Source: Nitrospinaceae bacterium (GTDB lineage: Bacteria > Nitrospinota > Nitrospinia > Nitrospinales > Nitrospinaceae). From it: a stretch of DNA of 64,000 nucleotides. Position 1 is the stretch's first letter, and each line of letters starts with the position of its first letter. The notes below the pieces were generated by a model. That model had not been told where the DNA came from, made no database searches, and saw only the letters and a program-made list of their open reading frames with translations. The position numbers and the translations under genes were made by a program. Positions 1-9,181 of this stretch are shown piece by piece. Location: contig JAHELC010000006.1 in NCBI GenBank assembly GCA_024644405.1, positions 1-64,000 of the forward strand, in the 5' to 3' direction.

Positions 1-340
1 TGCTGAGGATAGGAACAAAAAACGGTTTGAGGGAATAGATGTTGGGTTTTTGAACTTGAATGTTCGAGGGAATCAAGTCTTGAGCCGGAATCTGCGTGGC
101 AACCGGGGCGACTTCTGAACTTCTTTCCATTAAACTCAATATTCCCCAACCAACCCCCCAAATCAGAAGAGCGGCTACGGTCAATCCCAAAAACAGTTTT
201 TGGTTGAGGAATTTCCTTAAAGGATGGGCGTGGACGACTTTTTCCTCCGCTTTCTCCTCTTCTTCCTTTAACAGACGCTCGATTTCTTCCGCTTCACGCA
301 AGTCGAGGTCCGGCACCTGTCCTATTTCTTCCTGAGCCAT
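1..340 (-). CDS. Single-pass membrane protein, C-terminus cut by window edge
   Basis: An ATG at 340 opens a frame that stays open to the window edge, giving about 113 visible residues. They comprise a very acidic and charged cytoplasmic-like N-terminus (roughly residues 1-50, Glu/Lys rich), one hydrophobic segment (about 52-72) and the start of a presumably extracytoplasmic part. The frame starts 5 bases after the coaE stop, so the two are probably cotranscribed. The last visible residues (IYSLKPFFVPIL) loosely recall the start of FliL-type periplasmic domains, but that is a guess from a few residues. Function not recognised. Confidence 0.75.
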   Translation of the reverse strand, partial: MAQEEIGQVPDLDLREAEEIERLLKEEEEKAEEKVVHAHPLRKFLNQKLFLGLTVAALLIWGVGWGILSLMERSSEVAPVATQIPAQDLIPSNIQVQKPNIYSLKPFFVPILS

Positions 341-345
341 AATGG

Positions 346-954
346 TTAAACCGCCAACTGTTTCAATTGATGGAACAACGTTTCTGTCTTGTCCTTCAGT
401 TCTGGTAAACCTGAATCGTTGTGAATCACATAATCAGCAAATTTGATTTTCTCTTCCAGAGGCATCTGTTGTTGCAATCGCCTTGCGGCATCTTCCCGTG
501 AAAACGTATTTTTGGCCATGATTCTGTGAAGCTGGATTTCCTTGTCGCAGGCAATCACAATCACCTTATCTACTTTACGGTAATTTCCCGATTCAATTAA
601 CAGGGCCGCATCAATTATTACCAGGGCACCGGGATCTTTTTTAAGGATATCCTTATAAATCGCCTGTTCTTCCGCCATCACCCGCGGATGAAGAATGGCT
701 TCCAGCTTATTTTTTTTCTTCGGGTCCTTAAAGACGATCTCCGCAATTTTCCGGCGATCCAGAGTTTGGTCGTCCCTTAAAATCCCGTTACCCAGCAAAT
801 CGACGATTTCCCGCCACGCCGGCTTTTCAGGTTCGACCAGGGATCGGCATATCTCATCCGCATCCAGAACATAGGCGCCCAGGGATTTAAACAAATTCCC
901 GACCGTCGTTTTTCCGGAACCCATACCCCCGGTCAGACCCACCAAAAGAGCCAC
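346..954 (-). CDS. coaE: Dephospho-CoA kinase CoaE
   Basis: Phosphorylates the 3'-hydroxyl of dephospho-CoA with ATP, the last step of coenzyme A synthesis in the cytosol. The 202 residues match the usual family length. The N-terminal P-loop GLTGGMGSGKT lies at about residues 7-17, followed by the DADEICRSLVEP segment and the conserved HPRV of the CoA-binding region. The start is GTG at 954, since the P-loop begins only a few residues later and no upstream ATG fits. It is followed after 5 bases by a membrane-protein gene. Confidence 0.96.
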   Translation of the reverse strand: MALLVGLTGGMGSGKTTVGNLFKSLGAYVLDADEICRSLVEPEKPAWREIVDLLGNGILRDDQTLDRRKIAEIVFKDPKKKNKLEAILHPRVMAEEQAIYKDILKKDPGALVIIDAALLIESGNYRKVDKVIVIACDKEIQLHRIMAKNTFSREDAARRLQQQMPLEEKIKFADYVIHNDSGLPELKDKTETLFHQLKQLAV

Positions 955-986
955 AACGCCTCCAGGTTATATTCTAGGAAATTCGA

Positions 987-1841
987 TTACAGGGATTTCA
1001 GGACGTCCTGATAAAGCCGCATCATCATTCTGGTAATGGGTCCCAGCTTGCCGTCGCCGATAGGTCTTCCGTCCAGCGAGGTCACCGGCATGACCATTTT
1101 AACGGTACCCGTGATAAAGGCTTCCTCCGCATTTTGAAGCACATCGGCAGGCCACTCCCCTTCCTCCACCAACACGCCATTTTCACGAGCCAGCCGAAGC
1201 ACCACTTCCCGCGTGATCCCCGACAGAATACCGCAATTCAACGACGGGGTCATCAGGCGCTGGTCGCGGACAAAGAAGAAGTTGCTGGTGGTGCACTCGG
1301 TCAATTGCCCGGTCGGGTTCAGCATCAATGCGTCCGCCGCCCCCGCTTTCCGGGCCTCCACTTTGGCCAGAACATTATTGAGATAATTTCCGGTTTTGAT
1401 GCCCGGGTTCAGCGCCTCTTTGGGATTTCTCTTTATGGAAACCAGCGCGATATTGATCCCATTCTTATAGTTCTCTTCGGGGTAGTGCAGGATGGATTTG
1501 ACGAATATCAGGACATTCGGCTTGGTACAGGTTTCGGGATCGATATCCATCTCCCCGACCCCACGGGTAACGATAATGCGAATGTAGGAATCCGGGTTTC
1601 CCGCCGCCGCCACCGTTTTATGAATTTCCTGGAGCATTTCTTCATCGGTCAGTGGAAGTTCCAACGAAATAGCCTGGGCGGAACTTCTCAGGCGCCGCAA
1701 GTGTTCGTTGACAAAACACAAGTGCCCGTGATGCGTACTGATCACTTCATAGACGCTGTCGCCAAACAGGAAACCATGGTCAAAAACCGAGATATGCGCA
1801 TCCTGGTGTATTTCACCATTCAAATTAATTCGAGTCGTCAT
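987..1841 (-). CDS. Class IV aminotransferase (branched-chain or D-amino acid type)
   Basis: Fold-type IV PLP aminotransferase of 284 residues. The PLP lysine is K149 in IKTGNYLNN, and the class IV signature with E182 and N187 (ECTTSNFF) follows. An arginine near residue 50 fits the phosphate/PLP site. The family includes IlvE, D-alanine aminotransferase and aminodeoxychorismate lyase, and residues alone do not separate them here. The IKTGNYL form is closest to IlvE-like enzymes, so leucine/isoleucine/valine transamination is the first guess. A long open frame on the opposite strand is a shadow. Confidence 0.9.
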   Translation of the reverse strand: MTTRINLNGEIHQDAHISVFDHGFLFGDSVYEVISTHHGHLCFVNEHLRRLRSSAQAISLELPLTDEEMLQEIHKTVAAAGNPDSYIRIIVTRGVGEMDIDPETCTKPNVLIFVKSILHYPEENYKNGINIALVSIKRNPKEALNPGIKTGNYLNNVLAKVEARKAGAADALMLNPTGQLTECTTSNFFFVRDQRLMTPSLNCGILSGITREVVLRLARENGVLVEEGEWPADVLQNAEEAFITGTVKMVMPVTSLDGRPIGDGKLGPITRMMMRLYQDVLKSL

Positions 1842-1919
1842 AGTGAAAGTGAATCAGGGAAGGAAAATTTGTTCTGAAATGATGGGCTTGGTGATTTAAA
1901 TTTCCAATATTTTTTCTTC

Positions 1920-2603
1920 TTATTGGTCGGCAATTTCGTTAAGGATTTTATCCAGATGCTCACGATCCTCTTTTGTGTAATCATCTTGGGGGCGCGAATC
2001 CAAACGGGTCAAAGCAGAAGTTTGCTCTTTCAATTTTTCCTTCTGATCGGCCAGGCGTTCTTTGATTCCTTCCAGATCGGGTATTGATTGGCGCATTCCC
2101 TTTAAGGAACCGGGCATACTGCGGTTGAATCCGGGCTCCACCTCAACACTTTCCCGGATATCGTCGACCCAATCTTCCAGATAGGGAGCCACCAGGGAAT
2201 CTTCAGTCCAACGGGCATAGGTTTCGTCGAACCACTGCAGGGGAAACATGAAGACAATCATCAGCAGGATTCCCTTGGCCATCCCGAAAAACCCTCCCAG
2301 AAAACGGTCCCATCCTGAAATCGTATGCGTGGAATGCAGGAACTTTTTAATCGCGCGCCCCACCAGGGCAACAACAAGCAGGCTGAAAATAAATAACACG
2401 ATAAAACTAAGAATATGAGCCACCGTTTCTTCAGTAATTACTCCATCAATCAAACCCGCCAAATCCGAATACAGGTTCAAAGCCACCAGATAGGCCACGA
2501 CGATTGCGACCAGGGAAAAGGCTTCCCGTACCATCCCTTTCCAAACGGAATAGAGAACGCTTATACCGATGATAATAAATGCAAAAACATCAAATGAAAT
2601 CAT
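1920..2603 (-). CDS. CvpA family membrane protein
   Basis: A 227-residue protein with about four hydrophobic helices in the first 125 residues, beginning ISFDVFAFIIIGISVLYSVWK, which is the typical CvpA opening (MxxxDxxxxxxxxxxxxxxG). A charged, probably coiled-coil tail of about 100 residues follows. CvpA proteins are inner-membrane proteins first linked to colicin V production and later to envelope stress. The true activity is unknown. The start lies directly after the stop of the lytic transglycosylase gene (one base apart), so translation is probably coupled. Confidence 0.85.
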   Translation of the reverse strand: MISFDVFAFIIIGISVLYSVWKGMVREAFSLVAIVVAYLVALNLYSDLAGLIDGVITEETVAHILSFIVLFIFSLLVVALVGRAIKKFLHSTHTISGWDRFLGGFFGMAKGILLMIVFMFPLQWFDETYARWTEDSLVAPYLEDWVDDIRESVEVEPGFNRSMPGSLKGMRQSIPDLEGIKERLADQKEKLKEQTSALTRLDSRPQDDYTKEDREHLDKILNEIADQ

Positions 2604-2604
2604 C

Positions 2605-5031
2605 TCAATTGTTCCTGACGGTCAAGATACTCTGAAAATCATGGATTCCACCCTGTCCATACAGGGTTTTGTAAATCACATAATTTCTCAGGACTTTTTT
2701 AACATAGTTCCGGGTTTCTTTGTAAGGTATGGTTTCCATGAATTCCAAAGGCTTTAAATGAGAACGGATCTCCATCCACTGTTTGACTTTACCGGGACCG
2801 GCATTGTAAGACGCCAGCGCAAAAATAATATTATCCTCAAAATCGATCAGCAATCCACTCAGGTATTTTACACCCAATTGGATGTTAACTTCAGGTTTTT
2901 TCAGGTCATTTTGGTCGGGAGGTTTTGTTCCCATGGAACGGGCCACTCGCGTGGCGGTGGAGGGAAGGAGCTGCATCAAACCGATGGCCTGGGCGGAGGA
3001 GACCACTTTCTTGTTGAAGGCACTTTCCTGACGCATTAAACCCAGCACCAGATAGGGACTCAAGTTGTATTGAGAGCTTTCCTGTATCGCCTTGTCAATG
3101 TACGGCTTGGGGAAAAGAATTTCTGCCAGGGAAGGCGAAATAGAATCATGACTTTTGTCTCTGGAAATTCCCCAGGACAAACTGATGGCTCTCTGGTATC
3201 CGCCGGCCTTTTTAAACAATTGCGCCATATAATATAAAAACTCCTGATTCCCTTTCTCCTGGGGAATCAACGCAAGCTCTTTCATTCCCATTTCCAGAAA
3301 TCCAATTGAGATGAGTTTTTCCGCCCGGTTTATCCGCTTTCGATTGATATCTCCCAATCCCCATTTTCGTGGAGAGGATTTCTGGATGGTCCGGGGTTCC
3401 AGAAAATTGAGAGGCTGCATGGACATTTCTATTCTTGCGATCATGGCATAAAAATCCATGGGAAATTCTTCCACCAGTTGCTTGAGAAACACGACCCTGG
3501 AATCATAGTGTTCCAGTTGGCGTTCCGTTTCCGCCAACCAGTATAGGGCCGCAGGCCTAAAGTCATCGGGTTCCGGAAAACCGTTGTCCAGGTTTCTGAA
3601 CTTTGCAGGATTGGCGTATTTCAACAACTGATTGAACCTCGCTCTGGCCTCTTCCAACTGGCCAAGCAATCGGTACAGCCAGGGAATTTTGAACTGGGTT
3701 GAAGGCGTGAAATAACCCCAGTTGTATTTTTCCAGGAGTTTTTCGTAATAAACAATGGCTTCCGGGTAACGAAGGCTGTCCTCCTCGATCCTTCCCATAA
3801 AATATAAGGCTTTATGACAGGCCAGGGTTTCGGTGGGATGATTGTCGAGAATCTTTTGATACATCAGCTTGGCGGCATCGGGATATCCGCTTTCCCATAA
3901 CCGACTGGCCAGTTTATTAATATAGCGTACAGGATAAAGATCCACCAAACGATCCATGCCCTCGCTCCATTGGTCCCTCTGAACGTTTTTCAAAATAGCG
4001 CGATTGATATGATTGAAAACCCCTTTAGCGTTTTCATCCCCCGGAAATTCCTTGAGCACTTTTTCGCCATACTCCACAATCTTAGGAAAATCATCGACAC
4101 TCAAAGCGTGATACAGGTTGTCGAAGATTTCATTGTGGGTATCGGGCCACTGGGGAAGCTTCCGGGCCACAGACTTCACCGGAAAGTCATCTTCTTCTCT
4201 TTTGCCAATGAGCAACTGTTTTAACTGCCTGGCGTTGCCATTGAGATCCTCTAAAGTTGCCAGATTATTTTTAAGAAAGGTATGTGCCGCATCTTCGGTC
4301 TGGGTTGAAGAGAAATTGTTTAAAAGATAAATATGAGTATCAGCCGCTTCGTTCAGATCTCCCCCAGCCTCATAAGTTCGGGCCAAGGCCGTGTAAATAT
4401 TTAAATGCGACGCTTTATGATTCGGATATTCCCGCGCCAGAGCATTGTTGTAACTGTTCCAAGCCGCAGGAAAGTCCTCTTTTTTGTAATAAACGTCACC
4501 CAATTGGGTTTCGATCTGCGCCAGAAATTCGGGCACATCTTCATGAAAGGGACTTGAAGGGAAACTTTTGAACAGGTTCATCTGATTTTTAATGGCTTCC
4601 TTCAAATATAAAATTGCCTGATCGAAATTTTCTTCTTGAACGCTCTCTTCCGCCATAGCGCGCAACGCAATGGTCAGAAAATAAATCCTGAAATCCTCCA
4701 GAATAAAATCTTCGTTTATTTCTTCATTTAAAATCTCAAAAGATTTTTTATAGTTTTTTTGCAGCAGATGAAGATAGGAAATACCTAAATGGATCAGGTT
4801 GTTTTGAGTTGGAGACTCCGCCTGATCCAGGGCATCAGTAAATTTTTGCAAAACAAGCTCCCTGTCTTCAGGGCTCAGGTTTTTTAAACTGGGAATTTCT
4901 TCTTTGAATATAAAGTCGGCGGGAAAGGTTTTTCCGGTTCCGAATACATCCAAATGATCGGCAAGCGAGGATGAGGGGCATAGCCCTGAAAGTATCAACA
5001 GAATGAAAAACGATCGTCTAATAATTTTCAT
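2605..5031 (-). CDS. Soluble lytic murein transglycosylase with TPR superhelix
   Basis: 808 residues with the Slt70 plan. An N-terminal signal peptide (MKIIRRSFFILLILSGL, likely cut after SLA) leads into roughly 600 residues of helical TPR-like repeats and a C-terminal SLT domain from about residue 655. The catalytic glutamate is E669 in RQESAF, and the GLMQLLP and ASYNAG motifs follow as expected. It cleaves the MurNAc-GlcNAc bond of peptidoglycan to give 1,6-anhydro ends in the periplasm. A cysteine at the end of the hydrophobic stretch does not make a good lipobox, so a soluble periplasmic form is more likely than a lipoprotein. Confidence 0.93.
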   Translation of the reverse strand: MKIIRRSFFILLILSGLCPSSSLADHLDVFGTGKTFPADFIFKEEIPSLKNLSPEDRELVLQKFTDALDQAESPTQNNLIHLGISYLHLLQKNYKKSFEILNEEINEDFILEDFRIYFLTIALRAMAEESVQEENFDQAILYLKEAIKNQMNLFKSFPSSPFHEDVPEFLAQIETQLGDVYYKKEDFPAAWNSYNNALAREYPNHKASHLNIYTALARTYEAGGDLNEAADTHIYLLNNFSSTQTEDAAHTFLKNNLATLEDLNGNARQLKQLLIGKREEDDFPVKSVARKLPQWPDTHNEIFDNLYHALSVDDFPKIVEYGEKVLKEFPGDENAKGVFNHINRAILKNVQRDQWSEGMDRLVDLYPVRYINKLASRLWESGYPDAAKLMYQKILDNHPTETLACHKALYFMGRIEEDSLRYPEAIVYYEKLLEKYNWGYFTPSTQFKIPWLYRLLGQLEEARARFNQLLKYANPAKFRNLDNGFPEPDDFRPAALYWLAETERQLEHYDSRVVFLKQLVEEFPMDFYAMIARIEMSMQPLNFLEPRTIQKSSPRKWGLGDINRKRINRAEKLISIGFLEMGMKELALIPQEKGNQEFLYYMAQLFKKAGGYQRAISLSWGISRDKSHDSISPSLAEILFPKPYIDKAIQESSQYNLSPYLVLGLMRQESAFNKKVVSSAQAIGLMQLLPSTATRVARSMGTKPPDQNDLKKPEVNIQLGVKYLSGLLIDFEDNIIFALASYNAGPGKVKQWMEIRSHLKPLEFMETIPYKETRNYVKKVLRNYVIYKTLYGQGGIHDFQSILTVRNN

Positions 5032-5187
5032 TAAGGCGTCTTGTTGCAGGGCTATCAGGCGACAACCCCAACCGGTTGTATCCCGATTCCAGAAATACTC
5101 GGCAAAGGATTTCGAGGGGTTCCAGAAATCATTTCCAGATAACCAGTATCAGGCAATCGAATCCCATTCTCAAGTATTTTGCAAGGG

Positions 5188-5694
5188 TTAAACTTTTGAT
5201 TTTAAATAGTTATCGAAAAACAGGTGAAATGTGGAGGTGAATTGGCCGGGATGGTTGAGGACCGACTTTTGGAGGTCGGGGAGCGGCCAGAATCGGCCTT
5301 CACTGATCTCAACGGGATTGATGATGATCTTCAGATCGGTTGTGCATAGAAAGGTTTCGACATGTTCCCAGAATGTTTCCCGGCAGGCGGAAAATTTCAT
5401 GAAAAACAGCAATTCCCCGGAAATTCCCAGCTCTTCCATGAGTTCCCGATGGGCACTGGCCCGGTAGTCCTCGCCGGCATTCACATGCCCCGCCGCCGAA
5501 GAATCCCAGTAGCCCGGGTTTTCATCCTTGGTCAGGGCCCGTTTCTGAAGAAATATCTCTCCCCGGGAATTGAAGACTAGAATATGAACGGAACGATGAA
5601 GCAGGCCTTGCGCATGGACTTCGCCCCGGGTGGCTTGACCTATGACCCGGTCTTCGGTATCCACCACATCAAACAGTTCTGAGGAATCATCCAT
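5188..5694 (-). CDS. Nudix hydrolase
   Basis: 168 residues with a complete Nudix box: G-H-V-N-A-G-E, seven residues, then RELMEELGI. The N-terminal sequence (ELFDVVDTEDRVIGQATRGEVHAQGLLHR, described here by its type) resembles the YfcD/isopentenyl-isomerase-like Nudix group. The substrate, a nucleoside diphosphate linked to some moiety, cannot be told from sequence. I chose the ATG at 5694, which overlaps the TGA of the upstream HPr-fusion gene as TGATG; a TTG three bases earlier is also possible. The overlap implies translational coupling. Confidence 0.9.
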   Translation of the reverse strand: MDDSSELFDVVDTEDRVIGQATRGEVHAQGLLHRSVHILVFNSRGEIFLQKRALTKDENPGYWDSSAAGHVNAGEDYRASAHRELMEELGISGELLFFMKFSACRETFWEHVETFLCTTDLKIIINPVEISEGRFWPLPDLQKSVLNHPGQFTSTFHLFFDNYLKSKV

Positions 5695-7016
5695 CAAGCG
5701 GTTTCCCGCATCGATTTCAGGTAGCTGAGTTCGTTGGGGATGCTGGTGTCCTCGCAGTAATTGTGCTCGGCCAGGATTTTGAGGTCGTCCAAAACGCGCT
5801 TGTCCCCTTCGAAGACTACCGTTTGATACCCCTTATCCGCCACCGCGCCGCCTGCCTGCAGCAGACTCATTACCGAGCGGGCATTGAATTTTTCACCATC
5901 CACAAGCAGGAACGCGTCGGCGTCATAGTTGCGCACGATCAGGGAAATATAGGTCGAAGGACGGGCATGAAATCCTAAAGGCGTGGGAATGGGCAATTCA
6001 TAACGAACGGTCTTGACAAAGTTTTTGAGCAGCTCTTTGCCCAGCAGGTCTCCTTCACGAATATAAAAAATACAGTTATTAAAACAGAAATTCACTATTC
6101 GGCTCAACAGTTCATCTTTGTTGACCAGTGTGGAAATGATGTGTTTGCATTCCCCTTGCCGGATTTCATCCTCATGCCGCTCATAAAAATGAGTCAGCCA
6201 AATGGTGACTTCCAGCAAGTGAAGCGGCATTGAAATGTATCCACGAAAAGTTTTGAGTTCCTCGTATCTTTTCTGAATAGAGGTTCCCTTGATATAGGTA
6301 TCGAATTCGGATTGCACGCTATGGACCAAACTCATGATCATCCGGGCCTTCTTTTCATCGATGATTTCGGGAACGATTCGTTTGAGATCCCCTTTCTTCT
6401 GCTGGACCCGCGCATTTATTTCCTCCATCATGCCGGCCACGTTGCTCATTTTCTCGAACATATCAATGATACGTTCTTCATCTTCCTTAATCTGCTCATC
6501 TTCGGCATTTTTAGGAAGCTGTTTATTCACTTCGACTTCTGAAAACTGGCTCGGGTCAACCGATTCCCTGGAATAGTTCAGCTTGTTTTTTTCGCCGGCG
6601 CGAAGACACTCCTGATACAGATTGAGAATGGATTCATTCAAAAAGTCCAGAATCCCCTGGGCATCTTTATAAAAATTTTCCTTCTGCTCGTCGGAATCCC
6701 GCAGGTTGTAAAAGGGATAACGGTCCAACAGATGTTTGATATAAAAACTTGCAATGACGAGGTTCCGTATCGAAGCCACATATTCGGTAAAAAACGACCA
6801 CGTCTTGTTTTGCCGGGCGCCGTGCTCATCCATGAAGCTTTCAAGAAGCTCCGCTTGCTGGATCAGGTTGGAATAACACTTGCGGTTGGCATCCCGCCGC
6901 TTGTCGGGAAGCGAGGCGAAGGAATTGAAGGTTTTGAAAAACTGGGATCCCGCCACTTCCACCAAAGGAAGAAATTCGTCTTCGGATATGATCTGGATAA
7001 GCGATTTAGGTTCCAA
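5694..7016 (-). CDS. Helical protein with C-terminal HPr phosphocarrier domain
   Basis: 440 residues. The last ~100 form an HPr domain, with phospho-acceptor H350 in GFHARPST and the equivalent of regulatory Ser46 at S381 in ARSVMSLLQAGG. The first ~340 residues are charged and helix-rich, with an acidic stretch near 165-185, and I do not recognise them. HPr normally is an 85-90 residue stand-alone carrier between enzyme I and enzyme II of the sugar PTS. No enzyme I, enzyme II or HPr kinase gene lies in this window. The fusion suggests a regulatory rather than a transport role. Coupled to the Nudix gene by a TGATG overlap. Confidence 0.85.
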   Translation of the reverse strand: MEPKSLIQIISEDEFLPLVEVAGSQFFKTFNSFASLPDKRRDANRKCYSNLIQQAELLESFMDEHGARQNKTWSFFTEYVASIRNLVIASFYIKHLLDRYPFYNLRDSDEQKENFYKDAQGILDFLNESILNLYQECLRAGEKNKLNYSRESVDPSQFSEVEVNKQLPKNAEDEQIKEDEERIIDMFEKMSNVAGMMEEINARVQQKKGDLKRIVPEIIDEKKARMIMSLVHSVQSEFDTYIKGTSIQKRYEELKTFRGYISMPLHLLEVTIWLTHFYERHEDEIRQGECKHIISTLVNKDELLSRIVNFCFNNCIFYIREGDLLGKELLKNFVKTVRYELPIPTPLGFHARPSTYISLIVRNYDADAFLLVDGEKFNARSVMSLLQAGGAVADKGYQTVVFEGDKRVLDDLKILAEHNYCEDTSIPNELSYLKSMRETA

Positions 7017-7064
7017 GGTCGGATTCCATAAAGGACCTGCCGATACAAGCCGGCAGGAAGCGGT

Positions 7065-7607
7065 TCAATTCATCGAAGTCCGGGCGACGAACGATTTGGG
7101 AAGATATTTCATCCAGCTTTCAACATGCGAGGTCGGACCCACGGGAACCACCAATTGGTGGAAATTGAAATTCGGCCGGTCCGGTTTTTTGCCCAGCCTC
7201 ATATTGGCCTCCCGGGCCGTCCGGCTCCCTTTTTTCATGTTACAGGGTTTGCAGGCCACCACCACATTGGTCCAGGTGGTTTTCCCGCCGCGGGATTTCG
7301 GGATGACGTGATCCACGGTCAGTGGATATTCCCGGTCACCGCAGTACTGACAGGTAAAATTATCCCTTCTCAATATATTTTTCTTGCTGAAGGACACATT
7401 TTTTCGCGCCTTGCGCTTGACCAGATTGAGCACACGAATCACCGTGGGCACTTGCAACGACATCGAGGGAGATCGAACCACATAACCGTCGCACTCAATT
7501 TGCTCGGCACGGCCGCTCAGCACCATCACAAGTCCCCGCTTGGCACTGCAAAACTGCAACGGCTCGTAGGAATAATTGAGGATCAATATTTTTAAGGAGT
7601 TCAACAT
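7065..7607 (-). CDS. HNH endonuclease family protein
   Basis: About 180 residues. An N-terminal segment (LILNYSYEPLQFCSAKRG) typical of the stand-alone bacterial HNH group leads to the HNH core: CQYCG, then TVDHVIPKSRGG, then the NVVVACKPCN zinc ribbon half. The four cysteines and the DH/N residues of the nuclease site are all present. Such genes are widespread and usually chromosomal; they are not restriction enzymes by default, and the target is unknown. I chose ATG at 7607; a GTG at 7622 in the same frame is possible, and neither has a clear ribosome-binding site. Confidence 0.88.
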   Translation of the reverse strand: MLNSLKILILNYSYEPLQFCSAKRGLVMVLSGRAEQIECDGYVVRSPSMSLQVPTVIRVLNLVKRKARKNVSFSKKNILRRDNFTCQYCGDREYPLTVDHVIPKSRGGKTTWTNVVVACKPCNMKKGSRTAREANMRLGKKPDRPNFNFHQLVVPVGPTSHVESWMKYLPKSFVARTSMN

Positions 7608-7744
7608 GGTCGATTGATTCACAAAGAAAATCGTACAACTTTGAAAATATAGAGTAAATCTTGTTGATTTTACTCTGACTCTCCTTGACCGTCAACATCC
7701 CCTGTTTCCCCGGATATCTCCCAGATTAGTCGTAAATCTATATT

Positions 7745-9163
7745 TTAAAAAAGGTTACCCACTCCAAAACGACCCTGCGGATCCAGGGATTTTTTGATTT
7801 TCCGTAACTCTCCAAGCGCCTGATCCCCGATCATTTTATGGTAATACTCTTTTTTTAACTTGCCGACACCATGCTCCGCGGAAATAGTGCCCCCCCATTT
7901 TAAAATCTGATCCACCAAAGAGGCATACGTTTCCTGCGCCTGTGACGTCTGGTTCGTATCCGGCAACAAATTAATATGAAGATGATTGTCCCCAATGTGA
8001 CCAAACATAACGAAGTCCAGGCCGCTGCCAGTCAGTTCATCCCGGTAAAACTCCATCATCTTTCGGAAATGCTCGTCGCCCACCGCCATATCCGTACCCA
8101 TCTTCACCCGCCCCAGCCGGGAATTTTCCTCATTGATCATCAGGGGTATCTCGTGGCGAAAGTCATAAAACATTTCGATGTCCTTGGGACCCTGCGCAAA
8201 CCAGGAATCCTCCAATAGAACCTTTTCCGTTTCCAAAAATTCATACCAGGATTCAAGGCAGAGATCGTACTCCTGCTGGCTGGCGACATCCTGTTCAAAA
8301 AAAAGTGCCGCCCGGGCGTTCTCCGGAATGTTGTGGAATTTTTGTTTCAAGCGTTGCAAAGACCGGCGGTCAAAATATTCCAGCGAACACGGAGAAATTT
8401 TTGATTCCCTGGATCCCCGGATTTTCTCCAGCAACTCCCAGCACACTTCCTCCTGTTCCATGAATAGAATGCCGCTCAAAAAATCGGCTGGGGCTTTCAA
8501 AAGTTTCAACGTGCATTCGATAAAAACGCACAGGGTTCCATCCGAACCGATAAATATATCCAGCCAGTCCATCCCCGGTTGGACGAAATACCCCGCCGCG
8601 TTTTTACACTCCGGGCTTTTGAATTTCACAGGAGGAAAGTTTATAGTGGAGCCATCGTCCAAATGCAGAGGCCGGTCAATGGTGTCCCCCCGCCGGACTG
8701 AGGCGGTCCGCCCGTCCGACAACACAATATCCGCTGCAAGCACGAACTGGCGTGTGGTTCCGTATTTATAACTGCGGGCGCCCGAGGCATTGGTGGCCAG
8801 GGTGCCACCGATGGAGGCCAGCCATTCGGTCGGATTGGGGGGATAAAACCAGCCGCTGTTCTTCAGATGGTCATTCAAGTCCTGCAAAGTAACTGCAGGT
8901 CCGACTCGAATGGTACCGTCTGTAACAGAGTCCAGTTTCTTGAACCGTTCCAGGGAAATCACAACGCCGCTCAAAGGAATGCGCGACGCCGTAAGTCCCG
9001 TGCCCGCGCCCGCCAGAGCGACGGGATTTTCATTTTCCTTCAAAAAGGCTACCAACTCCTCGCGGGTTTCCGGAATAATGACCTCACTGGCCCGCCCTTC
9101 AGAAAAGTTTGAGGCGTCTTTGAGATAAGGAGCAATGGTTTCGGGATCGGTTTTTCTAAACAT
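7745..9163 (-). CDS. FAD-binding oxidase/dehydrogenase, GlcD/D-lactate type
   Basis: 472 residues of the VAO/PCMH flavoprotein family. The N-terminal FAD domain includes GAGTGLTASRIPLSG (about 52-66) and GGTLATNASGARSYKYG (about 118-134). The C-terminal cap domain has the FGHIGDNHLHINLLP metal/substrate motif and the final SAEHGVGKLKK. Members oxidise 2-hydroxy acids such as glycolate or D-lactate and pass electrons to quinones or partner proteins. No GlcE/GlcF partners are adjacent, which favours a single-subunit D-lactate or 2-hydroxyacid dehydrogenase. The substrate is undetermined. Confidence 0.9.
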   Translation of the reverse strand: MFRKTDPETIAPYLKDASNFSEGRASEVIIPETREELVAFLKENENPVALAGAGTGLTASRIPLSGVVISLERFKKLDSVTDGTIRVGPAVTLQDLNDHLKNSGWFYPPNPTEWLASIGGTLATNASGARSYKYGTTRQFVLAADIVLSDGRTASVRRGDTIDRPLHLDDGSTINFPPVKFKSPECKNAAGYFVQPGMDWLDIFIGSDGTLCVFIECTLKLLKAPADFLSGILFMEQEEVCWELLEKIRGSRESKISPCSLEYFDRRSLQRLKQKFHNIPENARAALFFEQDVASQQEYDLCLESWYEFLETEKVLLEDSWFAQGPKDIEMFYDFRHEIPLMINEENSRLGRVKMGTDMAVGDEHFRKMMEFYRDELTGSGLDFVMFGHIGDNHLHINLLPDTNQTSQAQETYASLVDQILKWGGTISAEHGVGKLKKEYYHKMIGDQALGELRKIKKSLDPQGRFGVGNLF

Positions 9164-9181
9164 GGATTCTAAACCGCCCGG

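Noticed and set aside
1134-1877. 247-codon open frame on the plus strand
   Set aside because: Antisense to the class IV aminotransferase gene; no recognisable motif.
7065-7607. HNH gene as part of a restriction or defence system
   Set aside because: No methyltransferase or other defence gene is adjacent, and stand-alone HNH genes of this type are common chromosomal genes.
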